Of a DNA stretch of 64,000 nucleotides, positions 58,477-64,000 are shown piece by piece (position 1 is the first letter of the stretch; every line of letters starts with the position of its first letter). The notes beneath the pieces were generated by a model. That model made no database searches and had not been told where the DNA came from. It saw only the letters and a list, made by a program, of their open reading frames with translations. Both the position numbers and the translations under genes were made by a program. The stretch is from positions 248,001 to 312,000 of the forward strand of contig NZ_LN890656.1 of assembly GCF_900066015.1 (NCBI RefSeq), written 5' to 3'. Origin of the DNA: Candidatus Promineifilum breve. GTDB lineage: Bacteria; Chloroflexota; Anaerolineae; Promineifilales; Promineifilaceae.

Positions 58477-59189
58477 CCGGTGGTATTGATGTTGCCCAGC
58501 GTTGGGCTGCCCAGATACAACACGTTCGACGCGCCGGTGGCTGTGGCGTCGAGGCGGCCGGTCAGGTTGACGGTGACGCTGCTGGCCCCGTTGGCGACGA
58601 CGTTGGCATCGACGGCGGCGAACTCTTCCAGGTCGATGGTGCTGGCCCCCGTGGCTTCGGCGGTCACTACATTGCCCTCGCCGGCCAGAGAGATGGTGCT
58701 GGCCCCGGTGGCGCGCAGGGTCAGGTTGCCGGCGGCGATGTCGCCGTGGATGCGGCTGGCCCCGGTGGCCTCGGCGGCGAAGTCGTCGGCCGCGGCGAAA
58801 CCGTTCAGTTGGGCCGTGGCCGCCCCGCTGGCGTTCAGGCGGGTCAGGGCGGGCAGGGTGACGTCGGCCTCCAGCGTGGCCTGGCCGAGGAGGGTGTTCT
58901 GCACCAGCCCGATGCTGATCCGGTTGCCATCCTGTACCACCAGCAGGCGATCGACGAGGTTATCATCAATGCGCACGACGACGCTGTAGGTGTCGCCGCG
59001 GGTGATGGTGGCCTGGAAAGCCTGGCTCAGTTCGATCTCGCTGAAGTCGCTGAAATCGTACGCCTGACTGGCGATGACGCCGGAGCCGTCGAGGCCATTG
59101 CCGGGCACGTTGTCGATGACGTTGCAGCCGGCTAGGGCGACGGCCAGCAGCAGGGCCGTCAGCAGCCATAGGGTCATTTTTTTGTTCAT
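58452..59189 (-). CDS. DUF2807 (GIN domain) lipoprotein
   Basis: 245 aa. Signal peptide with lipobox LAGC (Cys22). The mature part (about 38-240) is a right-handed beta-solenoid of the GIN/DUF2807 family, rich in GASxxxL repeats (SGAATAQLNGFAAADDF, ATGASRIHGDI, ATGASTISLAGEG, ATGASTIDLEEF, ANGASSVTVNL). Such proteins are surface or periplasmic beta-helices of unknown function, common in Chloroflexota and Bacteroidota. The start ATG is followed by a hydrophobic stretch of normal length. Its 3' end lies in the 95-bp tandem array, so the true end before amplification is the same in all copies. Confidence 0.88.
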   Translation of the reverse strand: MNKKMTLWLLTALLLAVALAGCNVIDNVPGNGLDGSGVIASQAYDFSDFSEIELSQAFQATITRGDTYSVVVRIDDNLVDRLLVVQDGNRISIGLVQNTLLGQATLEADVTLPALTRLNASGAATAQLNGFAAADDFAAEATGASRIHGDIAAGNLTLRATGASTISLAGEGNVVTAEATGASTIDLEEFAAVDANVVANGASSVTVNLTGRLDATATGASNVLYLGSPTLGNINTTGASTVEQR

Positions 59190-59506
59190 GGCGAATACTC
59201 CTGTTTGAAAGCGAACGAAGATTGAGCCGATAGTCTGCGAGTTTAGGCGTAGCCTACCCTGTGGCTCTCGTTAATCAGTACGTGCGGGCGAACGGTTCGG
59301 TTCCATCGCCGCCGGCAGTGGGGGCGCGCCTTGTCCATTCCGGGTCCATCCCTCCGGGCCAGGCGCGCCGGAGCACCACATCATAACACAGCGGGGAAAA
59401 TGTGACATTTGTCACGTGACGGGAGTGGGGCGGCGGGTGTATGCTGTCATTACGAATGACGAATGACGAATGACGAATCATGTTTGACGTTGATGGAGGT
59501 GTCATC
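59190..59506. promoter_or_regulatory. Intergenic region with palindromic operator and CATTCGT heptamers
   Basis: At 59401-59420 TGTGACATTTGTCACGTGAC contains the perfect inverted repeat GTGACA-TT-TGTCAC. Nearly the same sequence occurs on the opposite strand at 60322-60346. Further right, ACGAATG heptamers (59450-59480) precede the next gene. Confidence 0.5.
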
Positions 59507-59872
59507 GTGAGTTCGACAACGCGCAACGTATTGTATTGGTCGCCGCGCATTCTGGGGCTGCTCTATGCCGTGTTCATCAGTCTGTTTGCCCTGGACGTGT
59601 GGGGCACGGGGGCGGGGTTTTGGGCGGAGTTGGCCGCGTTCATCGTCCACCTGCTGCCGACCTTCCTCATTCTGGCCGCGCTGATTGTGGCCTGGAGCCG
59701 GCCGCGGCTGGGCGGCATGTTGTTTTTGCTGCTGGCGACGGGCTTCGGGCTGTTCTTCGGCTGGAACGAGCCGGCGACGCTGCTGCTGATGGCCCTGCCG
59801 CCGACGGCCACGGGGCTGCTGTTCATCGCCGATGAGTGTGTGGAGCGGGTGGCGTGGCGGCCACGGATGTAA
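59507..59872 (+). CDS. Small four-helix membrane protein
   Basis: 121 aa from GTG 59507, which has GGAGGT 6 nt upstream; the ATG at 59480 is in frame but sits in the heptamer repeat. Four hydrophobic helices: LYWSPRILGLLYAVFISLFALDV, LAAFIVHLLPTFLILAALIVAW, GGMLFLLLATGFGLFFGW and ATLLLMALPPTATGLLFIADEC. Short polar N-terminus (SSTTRN) and C-terminus (VERVAWRPRM). It resembles DUF7670-like Chloroflexota membrane proteins; the function is unknown. The motif-bearing region upstream suggests regulation by a DNA-binding protein. Confidence 0.72.
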   Translation: MSSTTRNVLYWSPRILGLLYAVFISLFALDVWGTGAGFWAELAAFIVHLLPTFLILAALIVAWSRPRLGGMLFLLLATGFGLFFGWNEPATLLLMALPPTATGLLFIADECVERVAWRPRM

Positions 59873-60360
59873 GGGGGTGGCGGGTGGCGAGTGGCGGGTG
59901 GCGCGTGGCGGGTAGCGGGTGGCGTGTGCCGCGTGCCGACCGGCGAGGGCTGAGGGCCGACCGCCGGTGAGCGCGGTAGGTTGAGGCGATTTGACGAAAT
60001 AATTCGGACATCCCGACAACGCCGCCCCGGGCTAAAGCCGCGGGGCTAGTGAACAACGGCCCGTGAACGGGCCTGAAGCGTCGCGCGCCGCCTCTTAAGC
60101 CGGCCTCGGCCGGCGCCGTGGGCCTTTAGGCTCGGGCGGCCCGGTGGAACGCACCATCCCCGGAACAAATAATCAAAACGCAACAGCCGGTTCTCGTGTG
60201 TCGGCAGCGACTCTGCGCCACCCGCCACCCGCCACCCGCCACTCACCACCCGCCTTGCCCCTTTCTCCCCTGCTCCCCAATCCCCCCTGCTCCCCCGCCT
60301 CCCCATGACATTCATCACCAAAATGACATGACAAACGTCACTTGAGACACTGAGTAATTT
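59873..60360. repeat. Repeat-rich intergenic region before the giant beta-helix gene
   Basis: GTGGCGG heptamers (59876-59937) and the opposite CCACCCG heptamers (60213-60256) are inverted. Between them are GCCCCGGGCTAAAGCCGCGGGGC and CCGGCCTCGGCCGG-type palindromes (60025-60142). At 60322-60346 the strand-reversed copy of the 59401 motif occurs. No gene is visible. Confidence 0.7.
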
Positions 60361-60374
60361 GTCTATCCTTTATA

Positions 60375-60491
60375 GGAGGAGGAGTTTACCTTTTGTCCGT
60401 TGGCCAAGCGGGTAAAAGAGAATCATCCGCCGCGCCTCCGCCCAACCGAGAACTCCCCCCGGAAAATACAACCTGTTTGCGTTTGGAGTAA
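60375..60491 (+). promoter_or_regulatory. Leader region with a possible short upstream ORF
   Basis: GGAGGAGGAG (60375-60384) sits 8 nt before TTG 60393, which opens a 32-codon frame ending TAA at 60489-60491, 13 bp before the ATG of the beta-helix gene. The second Shine-Dalgarno AAGGAG (60490-60495) overlaps the stop codon. A leader peptide is possible but the composition is not convincing. Confidence 0.3.
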
Positions 60492-60504
60492 GGAGCCAAA
60501 CATC

Positions 60505-63500
60505 ATGCACACCAAGCGTATCGTTAGATGGAGTATCGTGCTGCTCCTGTTGCTGGCGCTGCCGGTGGTGGCGGCGGTGCTGGCCCAGGGGCCGGAGCAA
60601 CCGCAAGTGCCGGGATGCGATTTAATCGTCGCCCATACCGGCAATTACAACTATTACAGTATCAACGACGCCCTCAACGCCCTCAAGGCGATCCCCCAGG
60701 ATTTGCCCTACGGCTATACCATCTGCCTGCGCGCTGGCGTCTACAATGAAAAAGTGTGGATCCAGGATGACAACCAGGACCAGTATTATCAGTTAAGGGG
60801 CTTAAGGTTGGTCGCCGAGCCGGGCAGCGACGATGACGTGCCGACCATCGACGGCACCGGCATCTACTTTCGCTCCTGGTATGATGGCCTGATCATGATC
60901 CGGGAGAGCGGCATCACCCTTGAGGGGCTGGAAGTTAGAAACTCGCACGGCCGCGGCATCTTCATCTATGGCGAGGATGCCCATCTCGCTTACAATGGGG
61001 ATGAACCCCACCCTGATCCCGATGAAATGCAAGGCGACGCCATCTATGACGTCCTGTTGAGCAATCTGTCGGTTCATCATAACTGGACCGACGGTATTGT
61101 GGCCAATGGACAAGATCAGCCGGAAGTTGGGCTTAATGGCTACGTCTTTGAACCCAAAGTAGTTCATCGCTATTACCCCACGAACATCGTCGTGCGCGAC
61201 AGCGTAATCTATGACAACGCGCAGAAGGCGCGGGCCATGCCGGTTGTCTTTGAGGGGCGGCGCATCGCCGGCGTTCAAGATGCCAGCGCCTGGGAGTTTA
61301 TCAATGCCCAACTAGACCCGTGGAACAACCCGTTTTGGCAGGGGAAGTACGTTCGCGATCCTCATGGGGTCGCGGCCGTTAACGGCGACATGTCTTTCTT
61401 TCCCGATGAAGATTTGGATGCCATTTCCGTTATGCTAAATGGCGCCGACGGGCTGGATCGGATGCTGATCAGCGCGCCGGCCAGCCAGAATGGATCGAGG
61501 AAGATCCCCGCTGCCCATGTTACGGGTAACGGGGGGGCGGAGTTGGTTTATGACGGGGATGATATCCTCGAATACAATCCGGCCACGGGGTTGTGGAGCT
61601 TTTACTTCAACGGCGACTTTTTGAAGACAGAATCCTCTTGTTCCAGCCTAACCGTCGATGGTTTTGAGGTGATCGCGACCGGGCAACTGCTCCTCTCCTT
61701 CAATGGCTGCGCCTCTTTCACCATGACGAGCATGGGAGCTACTACCCTCTATCCTAGCGACTTATTCCTCTTCAATGGGACACTGGGGGCGAACACGAGT
61801 GGCACGTTCAGCCGCTACCTGGACCGAGACTACACAAAATGGAGCCTTGGAACAGAGGATAACCTGCTGGATTTCGCTTTTGATCCGTCAGGAGCACTGG
61901 TTGGCCGTATCAAGCGGAAGGGTTCCGATGATAAGGAGGATAAGGAACTCTTCTGGTTCGATGAGTCAGGTAAGGTATGGCTCCCTTATATGCACATGGA
62001 ACTGAAGTACCCCGCCGTCGAGGGCCAGCCGCTCACCTACCAGTTCAATCCGATGGGCAACGGGATCATGGCGGTATCGATTCGGGGCACGGGCGGTAAC
62101 CCGCGCTTGTTCATCGGCGGCAAGGTCGAGGGGACGGTGGGGTTAGGCTTCACGGCGACCGGCAGTTCGTCGGCCATACACAACCACGTCTACCAGAATT
62201 ATGGCGAAGGGCTGTCATCGTTCTTCAATGCCCGGAACGTGACCGTCAGGGATAACGTCGTCTACGATAACATCCACGCCAATCTCTACGTGAACGACGT
62301 GCAATCGGCCGTAGTCGATTCAAATATCGCCTATTGCTCCAACGACCGGCGTTTCTGGCAGATGGGAGAAAATCCGTTGGGGCGGGAAAATGGCTATCAA
62401 CCATCACGCGGCCTCGCCATTCAGGATGAAACGCCGGCTAAGAAGCAGGAGGATAAGTTAGACGCAGCTTCCAAGACCCAACCCAGCAGCCACATCACGA
62501 TCGCCAACAACATCGCTGCCGGCTGCATGAACAACTTCTATTTTTCGAAAAACAGTGGTAGCCCTGGGAAAGACGCACCGGCGAACGATATAAGGGTGTT
62601 CCACAATACGCTGGTGGAGGCCCGCGGCGATGTCGTCGACGCGTATTCCAACGTGCTTTTTACCAATAAGATAAACCCAGACGCTGACTATTTTGTGAAT
62701 AGTCTATTTGCCAATAACCTGATCGCCCAATGGCCGTCTGGTAAGCCCGATCACATTATCTCCACCTGGGACAAGAAAAACGACCTGTCTTTTCCGCCCC
62801 CGGGCCTGGAGATGAGGAATAACCTCTATCAGTTCGCTCCGCCGGCTAATTTTCTGTCCGAACCCGGCCAGGTGATCGCCGACCCGCTGCTGTTCAATGC
62901 CGGCGGCGCGCTGGTCGCGGGGCTGGTCAATCCAGACTGGTATAATATCCAGCCCAATTCACCGGCGCGAAACAGCGGTTTCTTATCAACCGTGGTCTGG
63001 ACGCCCTTTGACTTCTATGGCATCGCCCGGCAGGACGGCCAGCCGGACATCGGCGCGTATGAGCGGCCGGCTCCCAACGACAATCCCAGCATGAGTCTGG
63101 GGGAAACCGTCACCGGAACCGCCTGGTCAGAGACAGAGCCTACCGGCACTTTTCAGGTGGGCATTGAGGAATTCCGGCTGCTAAGACCCACCCTGGTCCT
63201 GATTGACGTACTCGTCACCGGCGGTTCCCCCGAGCCACCGATCGATGAGGTCAGGTTATCCCATGATTGTACGTGGTATGCCAACGACACCATCGCCAGT
63301 ATCGGATCGATAGACATCAATAAGAGGGGCTATATCCTCTACGACTTGCCGGCCGGGGATTACTGCATTTCCATCTGGCCGCAAATATGGTCGGCTGAGT
63401 CGACGAATGCCGATTATACCCTGTCGCTGAGCAGCCCCTTGTTGCTCAGCGCGGCAGCGGCCGGGTTGGCGGCGGGCGGCGACGTGGGCGGTATCCACTT

Positions 63501-64000
63501 CTACTCCGAAGACATTCTGGCCTACTCCAAAATGAAGAACGGCCCGGATCAGTGGCGGATGATCTTCGACGGGTCGGACGTGGGCATCACCCCCAACGTC
63601 AGCAATATCGCCGTTGACCGGGGCAACCGCATCTTGCTGACCTTGCGCGCCCAACAGAACCTGCCCACTATCGGCGTCGTCGGCCCCCACGACATTCTGG
63701 CCTTCGACCCCGAGCGGCTGGGGCCGGACACGGCGGGAACGCTTAGCCTGGTATTCGAGGGCGTTGATCAGGAATTCACGACGGTCGGCGAGCGGCTGGA
63801 CGGCATCGATGGCCGCGTGGACGTTGGCCAACAGGAGTATGACCTCATTGTCAGCACCGAAGGCGTGGCCAGAGGTGACCCATGGTCCGGCCCGATGAAA
63901 CATGACAATGAAGACGTCTTCGGTCTGATCGAGGACTGGGGCGGCTCATTTGATTGGTATCGGTTCTTCGACGTGAAGGGCATTCGGAATGCCCAGCCCG
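60505..64000 (+). CDS. Giant secreted right-handed beta-helix protein (3' end outside window)
   Basis: At least 1165 codons, open to the right edge with no stop. ATG 60505 has AAGGAG 9 nt upstream. The signal peptide is MHTKRIVRWSIVLLLLLALP (cleavage near AQG). Residues about 35-310 are beta-helix (SINDALNALKAIPQDLPYG, TICLRAGVYNEKVWIQDD, GITLEGLEVRNSHGRGIFIYGE, NIVVRDSVIYDNAQ). A middle domain with Trp, Cys and Phe (about 370-530) follows. A second beta-helix section (about 550-850) contains SAIHNHVYQNYGEG, VTVRDNVVYDNIHANLYVND, ITIANNIAAGCMNNF and ends DIGAYERP as in related proteins. A beta-rich C-terminal part follows. It belongs to the pectate-lyase-like / NosD-like surface proteins; no active site is visible. 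Confidence 0.87.
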   Translation, partial: MHTKRIVRWSIVLLLLLALPVVAAVLAQGPEQPQVPGCDLIVAHTGNYNYYSINDALNALKAIPQDLPYGYTICLRAGVYNEKVWIQDDNQDQYYQLRGLRLVAEPGSDDDVPTIDGTGIYFRSWYDGLIMIRESGITLEGLEVRNSHGRGIFIYGEDAHLAYNGDEPHPDPDEMQGDAIYDVLLSNLSVHHNWTDGIVANGQDQPEVGLNGYVFEPKVVHRYYPTNIVVRDSVIYDNAQKARAMPVVFEGRRIAGVQDASAWEFINAQLDPWNNPFWQGKYVRDPHGVAAVNGDMSFFPDEDLDAISVMLNGADGLDRMLISAPASQNGSRKIPAAHVTGNGGAELVYDGDDILEYNPATGLWSFYFNGDFLKTESSCSSLTVDGFEVIATGQLLLSFNGCASFTMTSMGATTLYPSDLFLFNGTLGANTSGTFSRYLDRDYTKWSLGTEDNLLDFAFDPSGALVGRIKRKGSDDKEDKELFWFDESGKVWLPYMHMELKYPAVEGQPLTYQFNPMGNGIMAVSIRGTGGNPRLFIGGKVEGTVGLGFTATGSSSAIHNHVYQNYGEGLSSFFNARNVTVRDNVVYDNIHANLYVNDVQSAVVDSNIAYCSNDRRFWQMGENPLGRENGYQPSRGLAIQDETPAKKQEDKLDAASKTQPSSHITIANNIAAGCMNNFYFSKNSGSPGKDAPANDIRVFHNTLVEARGDVVDAYSNVLFTNKINPDADYFVNSLFANNLIAQWPSGKPDHIISTWDKKNDLSFPPPGLEMRNNLYQFAPPANFLSEPGQVIADPLLFNAGGALVAGLVNPDWYNIQPNSPARNSGFLSTVVWTPFDFYGIARQDGQPDIGAYERPAPNDNPSMSLGETVTGTAWSETEPTGTFQVGIEEFRLLRPTLVLIDVLVTGGSPEPPIDEVRLSHDCTWYANDTIASIGSIDINKRGYILYDLPAGDYCISIWPQIWSAESTNADYTLSLSSPLLLSAAAAGLAAGGDVGGIHFYSEDILAYSKMKNGPDQWRMIFDGSDVGITPNVSNIAVDRGNRILLTLRAQQNLPTIGVVGPHDILAFDPERLGPDTAGTLSLVFEGVDQEFTTVGERLDGIDGRVDVGQQEYDLIVSTEGVARGDPWSGPMKHDNEDVFGLIEDWGGSFDWYRFFDVKGIRNAQP

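Overview
The window looks like a chromosomal piece of a GC-rich, filamentous-type Chloroflexota bacterium (probably Anaerolineae or a relative). This is an inference, because no rRNA or ribosomal marker is present. It rests on the very GC-rich coding bias, bacterial Ser/Thr kinases with extracellular tails, secreted proteins with Thr/Pro linkers and C-terminal PPC-like domains, and dense families of intergenic palindromes. I see no tRNA, rRNA, CRISPR array, prophage or replication origin.

Layout. 1-3955: a secreted-protein tail cut by the window edge, then a kinase / FHA / kinase signalling cluster. 3986-14010: a co-directional run of exported proteins, namely a GSDH-type sugar dehydrogenase, a YWTD-like propeller with B-repeats, a CSLREA/beta-helix protein and two proteins built of WDG-AWV repeats. 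Most end in the same PPC-like domain and appear to have exchanged DNA. 14076-18395: an MFS exporter, a rhodanese lipoprotein and an AspT/YidE-like transporter. 18513-20902: two nearly identical IS630-type elements in inverted orientation, 34 bp apart. 21001-22567: a small regulator / zinc-finger / nucleotidyltransferase operon. 22729-28769: a LivK-like lipoprotein, two alpha/beta hydrolases, a DUF2726 protein, a cytochrome P450 and a RelB/YafQ-type toxin-antitoxin pair. 28999-38475: exported and membrane proteins, an 899-aa fused 2Fe-2S/molybdopterin hydroxylase carrying an in-frame palindromic insertion, and a RayT-like transposase inside the densest block of REP-like hairpins. 38739-49560: a DnaE2-like polymerase, an IS4-type element, a polyprenyl synthase, MgtE, an ABC-2 exporter and a CoA-binding protein. 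49876-64000: a nitronate-monooxygenase-like protein, an orphan Phd antitoxin, a di-haem peroxidase fused to a beta-helix, an asparagine-synthase-like protein, DUF3105, two lipoproteins, a small membrane protein and a giant beta-helix protein cut by the right edge.

The genes do not form one pathway. The common theme is cell-surface and secreted biology plus signalling. The most distinctive feature of the window is its intergenic DNA. Almost every long gap holds one of several palindromic repeat families: heptamer-phased repeats, long CACAGATT- or ACGGATT-type palindromes, AACCGGCTGAAGCCGGTT REP-like hairpins, and CTAGAAACCGAGTTTT hairpins. Several of them touch genes by supplying stop codons or C-terminal residues, carrying a promoter -35 box, taking a transposon insertion in the loop, or sitting in frame inside an enzyme.
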